Positions 7,642 to 14,120 of a DNA stretch of 14,120 nucleotides are shown here, piece after piece (positions within the stretch are counted from its first letter, which is position 1; each line of letters begins with the position of its first letter). A program made the position numbers and the translations under genes. The notes beneath the pieces are model-generated. The model did no database searches. It saw only the letters and a list, made by a program, of their open reading frames with translations, and was not told the DNA's origin. The stretch lies in the NCBI GenBank assembly GCA_945883145.1, contig CAMCXB010000058.1, positions 1 to 14,120 on the forward strand. Reading direction: 5' to 3'. This stretch comes from Bordetella parapertussis (lineage in GTDB: Bacteria > Pseudomonadota > Gammaproteobacteria > Burkholderiales > Burkholderiaceae_D).

Positions 7642-9458
7642 TTTTTAACAAGCTCCTTATTTCCCGAACCAACATTAAGTTCATGTTTAGTGTGATACGC
7701 ATGGCAGGTCTGACAGCTTGATACGACCTGACCTTCGCGATGGCAGTCTACGCAAGTCTCTTTGCGTATCGCAGCAAAATTACTTTCGTAACTTTCAACT
7801 GGCACCTGCTTAGGCGTAAAGTATTTTCCATATTTAGAATCTGCACTCATTTGATGACAAGCACCGCAACCAAGACCTGCATCTCTCACATTTAAATGCT
7901 TAGGATGGGAATAAGGTTTGAGTTGATCTTTTGCACTAGCATCATGAGCAGCATATTTCCATTCCTGACCCGTTGATGTTTTTGATGCAGTACGCAATCC
8001 TGCAGCATGACATTTGCCACATGCACCTGGACCGGTCTGCTTATCCAAGAAATCATTCATGGCTTCACGAGCTAGTGAACGCTTTTCATCATCTTTGTCT
8101 GCCAAGCCTGCACGTAATTTTTTAAACCATGCTTGCAATACTGGATCATCATGTTTCACTGCGCGATAGAACACAGCAGGATTACCTTCTGAATTTTCAC
8201 CAGCAAACCAACCACTTTCAGGTGGATCAGCTTGTGGCAAATCTTTACCGCGCGACCAAGCAGAACCTGCTGTGCGAACTACGCCGTCACTCAAGCCAGT
8301 AAATAAATCTTCCGCACCAAAGCGTGACAAGGCAGTGCGACCACTGGATGCCATCGATTGCCATAAATTTTTCAAGGCTTTGGTATTAATATCTTCATCA
8401 CCATCGCGCGATAAGCCGGTTAAAACTGAACCAGCCGCTGTCATACGTTCCGGCTCAAATAAAATTAACTCACGTTCCTTGATTTGAGTCTTATGGCAAT
8501 TTGCGCAAACCTGTTCATAGGATTTGAGTTTGATCTCGCGCGTAGCTTTATCAATCGCATGGCAAGAACTGCAATCCGATTTAGCTATCGCTGCAAATTG
8601 TGGATCACGCCCCATTTTCATATGTTTAGGATTGACGAAATAATCCTGTATGTGTGAGGTGTGATCAAAGTAGATATTCCCAGGTTTAGCAGCTGCAAAC
8701 TTCGCCGAGAACTCAGGATGACCACGTTGGAAATTTCCAAACTCAGGCTTATGACAAGAAGCACAGGCTTGATCAGAAACTTTGCTTAATTTATTGTCAG
8801 CGCCTTTGTGTTCGTTATGACAAACTGCACAAGACACATCTGCCATCGCCTGACCTGCATATTTTTCATTCTTAGCATGATCTTGGTTATGCGCCTTCAT
8901 AGCAGGACCAGCAAAGCGATGACAATCCACGCATCGTTCACTGGTATCGTTTGAACTAAATGCAGCTAATAACCATCCACCTGCTTCATTAATGTGATTG
9001 CCATGACAAGATGCACAACCATTTTGACGCGTAAAGCCAGCATGCACACTCGACAAATTGCCTGCATCAATCGCTGTCGGATTCACAAATGATTTCGTAC
9101 CAGGATGAATACCGATAATCAGTGCTAGCAATAACAATAACGCAGCTATCTTAGAGACCATGCCACGCATGCTGCGTAAAGTGCGACGCGGTGTGCATGG
9201 CGGCTGCACATTGCAGCAGGTACCATCTGGACGAGGACCTTCTGCACATGCACCACCTGCAATTTTAGGACGACGACATTCCCAGCGATCGCCTTCTTTT
9301 ACAGGACTACATTCACTAGCTCCACCGCATTGGCCTTCGCCATTTGGGCCTTGCCAACAAGATTTGCCCCACTTGCCACCTCTTCCGCAGCAATAAGACA
9401 AATTGGGTCGAACATATGTATCGACCTGATAACCGGGGCGTTGTTGGTCGCTCATCAC
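7638..9458 (-). CDS. Membrane-anchored decaheme c-type cytochrome with N-terminal cysteine-rich cytoplasmic domain
   Basis: Residues 1-98 hold ten cysteines (23, 24, 34, 44, 50, 61, 71, 81, 82, 88) in a Gly/Pro-rich setting with no CxxCH. A basic stretch (RRTLRSMR) and one membrane helix (about 101-117) follow. This predicts that the cysteine-rich part stays in the cytoplasm while the rest lies in the periplasm. Ten CxxCH sites follow: 148, 176, 210, 232, 296, 318, 480, 531, 569 and 582 (first Cys). They fall in a six-heme and a four-heme block split by about 157 heme-free residues. Motifs such as CHNEH and CHGNH resemble cytochrome c3/c7 families. The protein probably carries electrons from the inner membrane across the periplasm; the Cys-rich domain may bind Fe-S or zinc. 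The annotated start is GTG; an ATG one codon later (9455) overlaps the preceding stop as TGATG and is equally likely. Confidence 0.88.
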   Translation of the reverse strand: MMSDQQRPGYQVDTYVRPNLSYCCGRGGKWGKSCWQGPNGEGQCGGASECSPVKEGDRWECRRPKIAGGACAEGPRPDGTCCNVQPPCTPRRTLRSMRGMVSKIAALLLLLALIIGIHPGTKSFVNPTAIDAGNLSSVHAGFTRQNGCASCHGNHINEAGGWLLAAFSSNDTSERCVDCHRFAGPAMKAHNQDHAKNEKYAGQAMADVSCAVCHNEHKGADNKLSKVSDQACASCHKPEFGNFQRGHPEFSAKFAAAKPGNIYFDHTSHIQDYFVNPKHMKMGRDPQFAAIAKSDCSSCHAIDKATREIKLKSYEQVCANCHKTQIKERELILFEPERMTAAGSVLTGLSRDGDEDINTKALKNLWQSMASSGRTALSRFGAEDLFTGLSDGVVRTAGSAWSRGKDLPQADPPESGWFAGENSEGNPAVFYRAVKHDDPVLQAWFKKLRAGLADKDDEKRSLAREAMNDFLDKQTGPGACGKCHAAGLRTASKTSTGQEWKYAAHDASAKDQLKPYSHPKHLNVRDAGLGCGACHQMSADSKYGKYFTPKQVPVESYESNFAAIRKETCVDCHREGQVVSSCQTCHAYHTKHELNVGSGNKELVKK

Positions 9459-10333
9459 GAATAAATATTAACGACGATTAAATGCCAACATGCTAGTAAC
9501 ACTAACAAGATGGCCGAGGGAACATGCACGAACAACCATAACTTCAATGCACCTTGCATTGCATAGTGCGCATCAAGACCATTCTTACGCATCGCAATCG
9601 CTTCTAGCTTAAGCATATATTCGCGTTCAGTTTGATTTAAGAAGCGATCTAATACTTTAACGCGCATCTGTATCCAACCTAGTGAACGACCCGTACCCAG
9701 TAAGTGGCTTAAAACAAAACGCGGCTTTTGAAAAAACCATTGAAATGATTCAGCATAATAACGACCTACGGTGTCCGAATTTGTTTCACGTACTGCTTGC
9801 AACACTAGCGCTTCGGCTTCTTCACGTAAGTTTGCTAATTCAGTCGGTATACGTTCGTAAATCACTTGACTACCCAAATCAATTAAACGACGCGGATAGA
9901 TACGTTGAAAAATAATTCCTACGATGGCCGACACTGACGCCGTATAGAAAAATAAAGCAATGAATTGTTCGTAACGCCCTTGTGGCCACAAGGTGCCGGT
10001 ATGTTGAAAATACAAAGGCAAACTCAATGCACCTAATACAAAATGTAATAACAACCAATCACGCACTGGCCCTAGTGGCAGCACTAACAATCGTTTACGT
10101 GCTTTTAAAAACACCAAGCCAAGCACAACCACAAATAGTACGTAGCCTGTAATGTGAGACACAGCCCACAGATTACGTCGCCCTAACCAGACAAAAATAG
10201 TAATAACAATCCAAGCTAATACAGCAAAAATTATTAGCCCTAAAAATTTCACTGCCTGCTCTCTTACCATCGGTGTACCTGCTAATGGCGCTGAAAACTC
10301 TTGCTTGCTAGGTGTTTGATCTTGAACTGTCAT
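9455..10333 (-). CDS. Five-helix inner-membrane protein, putative di-heme cytochrome b
   Basis: This 292-residue protein has membrane helices near 30-50, 57-77, 92-112, 124-144 and 265-288. Helix 3 carries His97 and His111, and helix 5 carries His270 and His284: both are H-x13-H. By the positive-inside rule both helices run from cytoplasm to periplasm, so His97/His270 and His111/His284 would each line up to hold one b-heme. That geometry occurs in bc1/b6 cytochromes and in ferric reductase/NOX proteins. The 120-residue segment between helices 4 and 5 should be cytoplasmic and could dock the Fe-S protein encoded upstream. I recognise no named family, so the heme assignment is inference from spacing and topology. 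The gene starts three bases after the preceding stop codon, with GGAG eight bases upstream, and its stop overlaps the decaheme gene. It is the natural quinone-linked or cytoplasm-to-periplasm step of the operon. Confidence 0.7.
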   Translation of the reverse strand: MTVQDQTPSKQEFSAPLAGTPMVREQAVKFLGLIIFAVLAWIVITIFVWLGRRNLWAVSHITGYVLFVVVLGLVFLKARKRLLVLPLGPVRDWLLLHFVLGALSLPLYFQHTGTLWPQGRYEQFIALFFYTASVSAIVGIIFQRIYPRRLIDLGSQVIYERIPTELANLREEAEALVLQAVRETNSDTVGRYYAESFQWFFQKPRFVLSHLLGTGRSLGWIQMRVKVLDRFLNQTEREYMLKLEAIAMRKNGLDAHYAMQGALKLWLFVHVPSAILLVLLACWHLIVVNIYS

Positions 10334-10336
10334 GCC

Positions 10337-12067
10337 TTAAGCTCCAATGCGTGCAGTTTTAATCAAGGTCTGCAAATCAATTCGCTGCAAAGCGCCATGT
10401 GCGCAAGCACGTTCACAGGAAGGACCAGAAGGTAGCGAAGAACATAAATCACATTTCGTCGCTTTCATGATGGGTTGATGTGAAACCGGATCAATCACTT
10501 GCTGTCCTGATTTTTCGCGAATAGGAACTAAACGAATATTTTCATAAGGACAGGCATTGGCACAGGTACCACAACCTATGCAAGTGAGATCATTGATGAT
10601 GACGGTGCCGCCATTCAAGGTGCGATGAATTGCACCCGTTGGACAACCGATTAAACACACTGGGTCAACACAGTGCATACAAGAGTTCGCCACCATCCAG
10701 TTATCTAAGGTGGGGCCATTGCGTATAAATTTAGGATTGCCATTATGTGTTTCAGCACAAGCGACGACGCAATCATCACAACGCACACATTTTTCCATGT
10801 CGATCAACATGGTCTTGGTGCCATTGATGAAGCGCTGATCTACAGCCCACTCCATAAATGCATCATCTTCAATCGGACGTGCGGCCGCATCGATTAAACG
10901 TCCTGCTGGTTCTATTAACTTGGGAAACACTAAGTCTACTAAGACTGGATAAGGAATACGCAATAACTGCAGATAACCAAGTACTGACAAACTGGTTTCA
11001 TAGACTTTATTCTCGCCTGACTTCCACGCATCAAATAATTCATCCAAACCAAAATGATCACCTTCACGCAAATAAGTCAGTGTACGATCGCCATTACCCA
11101 AACCGACAGTGACTCGACCAAATCCACCAATGACTAATAACAAACCATCGGGATAATCACCTTCACGTACGACTTGTGGCTCCATTTCGGAAGCACGTCG
11201 GTTTTGCTTATTGCCTGCTTTGAAATCGACATTCCATTCAAAACTACCGTAGGTTTCAAATAAAGTTTGATCGGCGATTTTTTTAAGCGTCTCTGCATCT
11301 AATCCTTTGAGCAAAGGATGTTCAGGTAATTGTGTCTTGAGTAAATTAGCACGATAGACCTGCTCGATTTTGTCGCGCCATGCATCATCACGATTTTTAA
11401 TATCTCGCAGCGCTTGCCAACGCAGCTCTAATACTTTGCAGGTGGTCTCTGCATACACCGTAGCAGAACGTTTGACACGACCGAGTGCTGCAATTTCACC
11501 AAACAAGGTGCCAGAAGGAAGTAATGCGGTTTTATAAGGCTCGACCAATGGCGGCAAGCTCTCGATATCTGCGGTGGGATTCACACCGGCGCCAAACAAG
11601 GCTGCTTTATCTGTTGCATCCAACAAGGATGCACGGTGAAGGTGTGCAATATCGGTAGCTGATGTGCCATATAGACTGGTGTCACGCACTTCGGGTATGC
11701 GCGGGTAAGTCAACATGTCACGCAACACACTCCACGCTTTGCGTTTTTTTTCAGGGGCGCGACCTAATACTTGTTGCGGCAAACTCGGTGAAATAACGAC
11801 ACGTACTGCACCTGACAAAATTAAGAATGCAGAATTACCGTAATCGCCTTCACGTACGATGATGTCACCGGGTTTGTATTCAACAATACGGCAATCATTT
11901 TGAAGAATGCCACGCAAGGGCGCGGCAGCAGGAAAGCGCGAAGCATCGATTGCAGCAAATTCAGGACGCGCCAATAAGGCATCCACATCTTTGTCCGTCA
12001 TCGCTGGATCAAACGGAGCATCCCAACGACGCGGTCGCTCCATACGCAACGATTGTTGTGTATTCAT
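10337..12067 (-). CDS. Tandem cyclic-nucleotide-binding domains fused to a four-[4Fe-4S] DmsB/NrfC-type ferredoxin
   Basis: This 576-residue cytoplasmic protein has no signal or membrane helix. The first CNB domain (about 58-215) has a roughly 90-residue insertion, and its phosphate-binding cassette is near canonical: FGEIAAL then RSAT (189-203). The second (about 265-380) keeps REGD and FGLDEL (339-344) but lacks the conserved RxA, so it may not bind a nucleotide. From 427 on, four cysteine quartets (427/430/433/437, 463/466/471/475, 496/499/502/506, 539/542/551/555) match the four [4Fe-4S] clusters of DmsB, NrfC and HybA-type subunits. There is no DNA-binding domain, so it is not a CRP-like regulator. 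Ligand binding may control electron transfer directly. No molybdoenzyme lies nearby; its likely partner is the membrane protein encoded three bases downstream. It follows an intrinsic terminator, with only a weak GGGA ribosome site. Confidence 0.87.
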   Translation of the reverse strand: MNTQQSLRMERPRRWDAPFDPAMTDKDVDALLARPEFAAIDASRFPAAAPLRGILQNDCRIVEYKPGDIIVREGDYGNSAFLILSGAVRVVISPSLPQQVLGRAPEKKRKAWSVLRDMLTYPRIPEVRDTSLYGTSATDIAHLHRASLLDATDKAALFGAGVNPTADIESLPPLVEPYKTALLPSGTLFGEIAALGRVKRSATVYAETTCKVLELRWQALRDIKNRDDAWRDKIEQVYRANLLKTQLPEHPLLKGLDAETLKKIADQTLFETYGSFEWNVDFKAGNKQNRRASEMEPQVVREGDYPDGLLLVIGGFGRVTVGLGNGDRTLTYLREGDHFGLDELFDAWKSGENKVYETSLSVLGYLQLLRIPYPVLVDLVFPKLIEPAGRLIDAAARPIEDDAFMEWAVDQRFINGTKTMLIDMEKCVRCDDCVVACAETHNGNPKFIRNGPTLDNWMVANSCMHCVDPVCLIGCPTGAIHRTLNGGTVIINDLTCIGCGTCANACPYENIRLVPIREKSGQQVIDPVSHQPIMKATKCDLCSSLPSGPSCERACAHGALQRIDLQTLIKTARIGA

Positions 12068-12085
12068 TTCACAATCCCGAATTCT

Positions 12086-12119
12086 AAAAAAATAAACGGC
12101 GCACTATGCGCCGTTTATT
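12086..12119 (-). terminator. Strong intrinsic terminator after the tetraheme cytochrome gene
   Basis: A perfect 13-bp stem (12091-12103 with 12107-12119) closes a three-base loop. Read leftward it has a GC-rich core CGGCGCA/TGCGCCG and is followed by seven T residues. It begins eight bases after the tetraheme stop codon. The next gene's ATG lies 23 bases beyond the stem, leaving no room for a full promoter between them. The plus strand has no T-run after the stem, so it acts leftward only. Confidence 0.9.
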
Positions 12120-12127
12120 GATGATGA

Positions 12128-13057
12128 TTATTTATAGGCCGACTTAGCTGGCAATTTCACTTTTGCTGATAGGTCTTTACCTTTTAGAGCATCAGCAAGT
12201 TTGCGACCAGCTTCATGCGTAGGGGCTGCGAGTAATGCCTTAACTTCTGGCAGATCCGCTACACCTTGCAATGCCGCTCGTGCATCTTGTTCGCGCTTCT
12301 TTTGCAGAGCGATATATTTAGGATGTGTCGCCTTTGCAGAAGCACCGGTAGCTGAAACAAGAGCAGCAGCTTGACCAACGATGAACAAGCGTGAAAGTTC
12401 AGCCGGTGTCATTTCAGCATTTACGTTGACATTCGGAGGATAGAAGCGATGACGCACAGTTCCTTGTGAATTACTGACTAATTCAAACTCTGGCCCACCT
12501 GGATGGCCTGCATCCAACATTTTGTCCAAGGTGTCACCACTGATTTTCGATTGCGCTAAACCATGGCAACCCATGCAATTTGCTGCGATATCGTAAGTCA
12601 TGAATGACCAAATCATGCCCGCCTTAGTTGCATCAGCAATACGCTTAGCTTTGTGGGCAGGCGCTTCTTTGCTGGCATCTTTGATACCATCGCCGTAGTT
12701 GTTATGCATTTCACGCCATTCGGATGAAGCACCATGGCAGCTCTCACAAGAAGGACCAGTCGCAACTTGCCCTTTTGAAGTTTCCGATGTTTTTGTTTCT
12801 GTGTAATGGCAAGTTATGCAAGTTGGGTTTTGACGCATGTTGTTCGGACCACCAACTGCTGCCAAAATTTTTGCAACTTCTTCTTTTTTATGGATGTCGT
12901 TATAAGACTTTGCATGCTTGGTTTGTTTCCAAACTTCTACCTCAGCTTCATGGCATTCACCGCACTTACGAAAACCTTCATTGAAAGGTGCGGCTGATGC
13001 AGAACTCAAAGCCAAGCTGGAAAATAAACCAACAATTATTAGAAACGACCTCAGCAT
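12128..13057 (-). CDS. Periplasmic tetraheme cytochrome c554-like protein
   Basis: This 309-residue protein has a Sec signal peptide (about 1-23, cleavage near SAA-P) and four CxxCH sites at residues 32-36, 80-84, 104-108 and 161-165. His48, His118 and His185 are candidate distal ligands. The first site has the CxxCH-x6-W-x4-HA pattern of the cytochrome c554 family, also seen in the pentaheme protein of this cluster. It is longer than Nitrosomonas c554; the extra C-terminal part (about 215-309) is Ala/Lys-rich, probably helical and heme-free. It would shuttle electrons in the periplasm. It is the first gene of the cluster, with GGGAG seven bases before the ATG, and its own terminator follows. 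It is therefore probably made in excess over the downstream membrane components. No hydroxylamine oxidoreductase is nearby, so a role in nitrification is not implied. Confidence 0.88.
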   Translation of the reverse strand: MLRSFLIIVGLFSSLALSSASAAPFNEGFRKCGECHEAEVEVWKQTKHAKSYNDIHKKEEVAKILAAVGGPNNMRQNPTCITCHYTETKTSETSKGQVATGPSCESCHGASSEWREMHNNYGDGIKDASKEAPAHKAKRIADATKAGMIWSFMTYDIAANCMGCHGLAQSKISGDTLDKMLDAGHPGGPEFELVSNSQGTVRHRFYPPNVNVNAEMTPAELSRLFIVGQAAALVSATGASAKATHPKYIALQKKREQDARAALQGVADLPEVKALLAAPTHEAGRKLADALKGKDLSAKVKLPAKSAYK

Positions 13058-13106
13058 GGTCTTACTCCCTAAAGTGAATATTCAAAGAAACAATTAACTG
13101 GGGGAA

Positions 13107-13135
13107 ATAATACACTGTAAGCAAAAGCTTTTAAA
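13107..13135 (-). promoter_or_regulatory. Possible sigma70 promoter of the cytochrome cluster
   Basis: On the minus strand TTTAAA (13135-13130), 17 bases, then TATTAT (13112-13107), which matches the -10 consensus at five of six positions. Transcription would start near 13100, about 43 bases before the tetraheme ATG. The -35 is poor, so an activator may be needed. Confidence 0.4.
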
Positions 13136-13237
13136 CCGAATTAAAGGAGCTAAAGATTAAAAAGTTGTGTTTATTACGGTTTCGTTATTTTTAAAAACGT
13201 AAATATCAGACTTTTTATGAAGCTTGTAACTTTGATG

Positions 13238-13279
13238 AAATAATCAGGTTGACTGACTTAACTGCTAAATTGATTATTT
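13238..13279. repeat. Inverted repeat, candidate operator
   Basis: AAATAATCA (13238-13246) and its exact complement TGATTATTT (13271-13279) are separated by 24 bases, so their centres are 33 bp apart, about three helical turns. It lies some 160 bases upstream of the predicted start point of the cytochrome cluster. It could be a split operator; in AT-rich DNA a chance match is also possible. Confidence 0.35.
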
Positions 13280-13390
13280 ATTAACAAATAAACACAATTT
13301 TTGAATGAAGGCGGGCTGTTTGAACTTACTGAATTTTTTTCATGCAAATTGAGAAGTGTTCGCGAGTCGAATCTCAAGAAAAAATTATGG

Positions 13391-14120
13391 CTAAAAAAAA
13401 CTCTGCACTCTAACTAAATCTTCCGGAGTGTCCACACCAGCATGGGGTGCTGCATGCGTCACATGCACAGCAATAGGATAACCATGCCAAAGCACACGCA
13501 ATTGTTCGAGTGCTTCACTATTTTCTAAAGGTGCGGGCGTGAGTCGTGGATACGTTTGTAAAAACTGCTGACGATAGGCATAAAGCCCAATATGGCGCAA
13601 AGCTTCATACCCACTAGGCAGCGTTGTTGTTGAATCTGCAAAGCCATCCCTATGCCATGGTAATGGTGCGCGTGAAAACAGCATGGCACGACCGTTTTTA
13701 TCTAATACGACTTTCACCACATTCGGATTAAATACCTCAGCAATTTCTGTAATAGGATGCGCAGCGGTGGCCATCATAACGTCCGCATTGATTAGTGCGG
13801 CACAAGCTTGAATTAAACTAGGCTCAATTAAGGGCTCATCGCCTTGTACATTCACAATCACTGCATCATCCGGTAATCCCATTGCAGCCGCTACTTCAGC
13901 AATACGATCCGTTCCCGAAGGATGATCTGCACGTGTCATGCTCGCTTGAATATTATATTGCTGACAAACTGCCATGATCTCAGCATGATCAGTTGCTACC
14001 ACTACACGCTGTGCACCTGACAGCAAAGCACGTTCTGCAACACGCACCACCATCGGTTTACCAGCAATGTCAGCTAATGGTTTTCCAGGCAAACGGGTTG
14101 AAGACATACGCGCTGGAATA
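13391..14120 (-). CDS. kdsB: 3-deoxy-manno-octulosonate cytidylyltransferase (CMP-Kdo synthetase), 5' end missing
   Basis: KdsB activates Kdo with CTP in the cytoplasm for lipopolysaccharide core synthesis. Visible motifs are the nucleotide-binding SSTRLPGKPL, RADHPSGTDR, VNVQGDEPLI (with the metal-binding Asp), NPNVVKVV, SRAPLPW and HIGLYAYR. The frame stays open through the last base of the window: upstream of the internal ATG at 14107 it reads IPAR, which is the conserved family start VIPAR-x-x-S-T-R-L-P. The ATG at 14107 is therefore not the true start, and about eight to ten N-terminal residues lie beyond the window. It is a housekeeping gene with no functional link to the redox cluster. 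It suggests a Gram-negative host, and the wording of the protein is closest to betaproteobacterial KdsB. Confidence 0.93.
   Translation of the reverse strand, partial: IPARMSSTRLPGKPLADIAGKPMVVRVAERALLSGAQRVVVATDHAEIMAVCQQYNIQASMTRADHPSGTDRIAEVAAAMGLPDDAVIVNVQGDEPLIEPSLIQACAALINADVMMATAAHPITEIAEVFNPNVVKVVLDKNGRAMLFSRAPLPWHRDGFADSTTTLPSGYEALRHIGLYAYRQQFLQTYPRLTPAPLENSEALEQLRVLWHGYPIAVHVTHAAPHAGVDTPEDLVRVQSFF

Larger units (their letters stand above)
13058..13390. other. AT-rich promoter region of the cytochrome cluster
   Basis: These 333 bases between kdsB and the tetraheme gene contain no gene that I can support. They hold a possible leftward promoter close to the tetraheme gene and a 9-bp inverted repeat farther upstream. 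The strong AT bias would suit nucleoid-protein binding. I found no convincing FNR or CRP box and no clear terminator for kdsB. Confidence 0.6.

Noticed and set aside
4304..9458. Decaheme plus barrel as a standard MtrAB/PioAB pair
   Set aside because: The decaheme is membrane-anchored with a long heme-free middle and a cytoplasmic Cys-rich domain, and the barrel is much shorter than MtrB or PioB. The resemblance is in heme number only.
10337..12067. CRP/FNR-type transcription regulator
   Set aside because: The region after the CNB domains is a ferredoxin with sixteen Fe-S cysteines, and no helix-turn-helix is visible.
12131..12160. Promoter for the CNB-ferredoxin operon using TATAAA at the tetraheme stop codon
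   Set aside because: No acceptable -35 lies 16-18 bases upstream; kept only as an alternative to readthrough of the terminator.
12128..13057. Nitrification role for the c554-like protein
   Set aside because: No hydroxylamine oxidoreductase or cytochrome cM552 gene is present; c554-like folds occur in many non-nitrifiers.
13231..13247. TTGATGAAATAATCA as an FNR or CRP site in the cytochrome-cluster upstream region
   Set aside because: The TGAT and ATCA halves are six bases apart instead of four, and the outer bases do not fit either family.
13335..13376. Intrinsic terminator downstream of kdsB
   Set aside because: TTGAGA/TCTCAA arms exist, but the interior pairs badly and no U-run follows directly.
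14105..14107. ATG at 14107 as the start of kdsB
   Set aside because: The frame continues upstream as IPAR, the conserved KdsB N-terminus, so this Met is internal and the gene is cut by the window edge.

Overview
This window looks like the chromosome of an AT-leaning Gram-negative proteobacterium, probably a betaproteobacterium. The partial kdsB product at the right end reads like betaproteobacterial KdsB, and the window also encodes an outer-membrane beta-barrel and many periplasmic c-type cytochromes. Genus cannot be judged from the sequence alone.

Layout. Left edge (1-1175): the first codons of a leftward gene, a divergent 372-bp control region with an FNR/ANR-like box, and a rightward short-chain dehydrogenase/reductase. 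Next (1176-3008): a solitary HipA-family kinase gene of the YjjJ/HipH type, carrying its own winged-helix domain. It is preceded by a three-copy 12-bp repeat containing TATAAT and is flanked on both sides by near-identical 113-bp palindromic repeats. The rest (3009-13057) is a leftward redox cluster of seven genes. After a 333-bp non-coding stretch, kdsB runs off the right edge.

The redox cluster, in order of transcription: (1) a periplasmic tetraheme cytochrome c554-like protein, followed by a strong intrinsic terminator; (2) a cytoplasmic fusion of two cyclic-nucleotide-binding-like domains to a four-[4Fe-4S] DmsB/NrfC-type ferredoxin; (3) a five-helix membrane protein with two parallel H-x13-H helices, which I read as a di-heme b cytochrome; (4) a decaheme cytochrome anchored by one helix, with a ten-cysteine domain predicted to face the cytoplasm; (5) a pentaheme cytochrome with a heme-free C-terminal beta domain; (6) a 507-residue outer-membrane beta-barrel; (7) a membrane-tethered FAD/NAD(P)H reductase with a C-terminal [2Fe-2S] ferredoxin. 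Genes 2-7 are packed with 1- to 4-base overlaps or gaps of 3-14 bases, so they are almost certainly one operon.

Together these proteins could carry electrons from cytoplasmic NAD(P)H, Fe-S carriers or the quinone pool through a b-type cytochrome and about nineteen c-hemes to the outer membrane, or in the reverse direction. The fusion protein could let a ligand gate the pathway. The set does not match MtrCAB, PioABC, CymA or a nitrification HAO-c554 cluster as I know them. I see no catalytic (molybdopterin, HAO or NrfA) subunit. Direction and terminal substrate are unknown. I regard this cluster as the most likely new system in the window.
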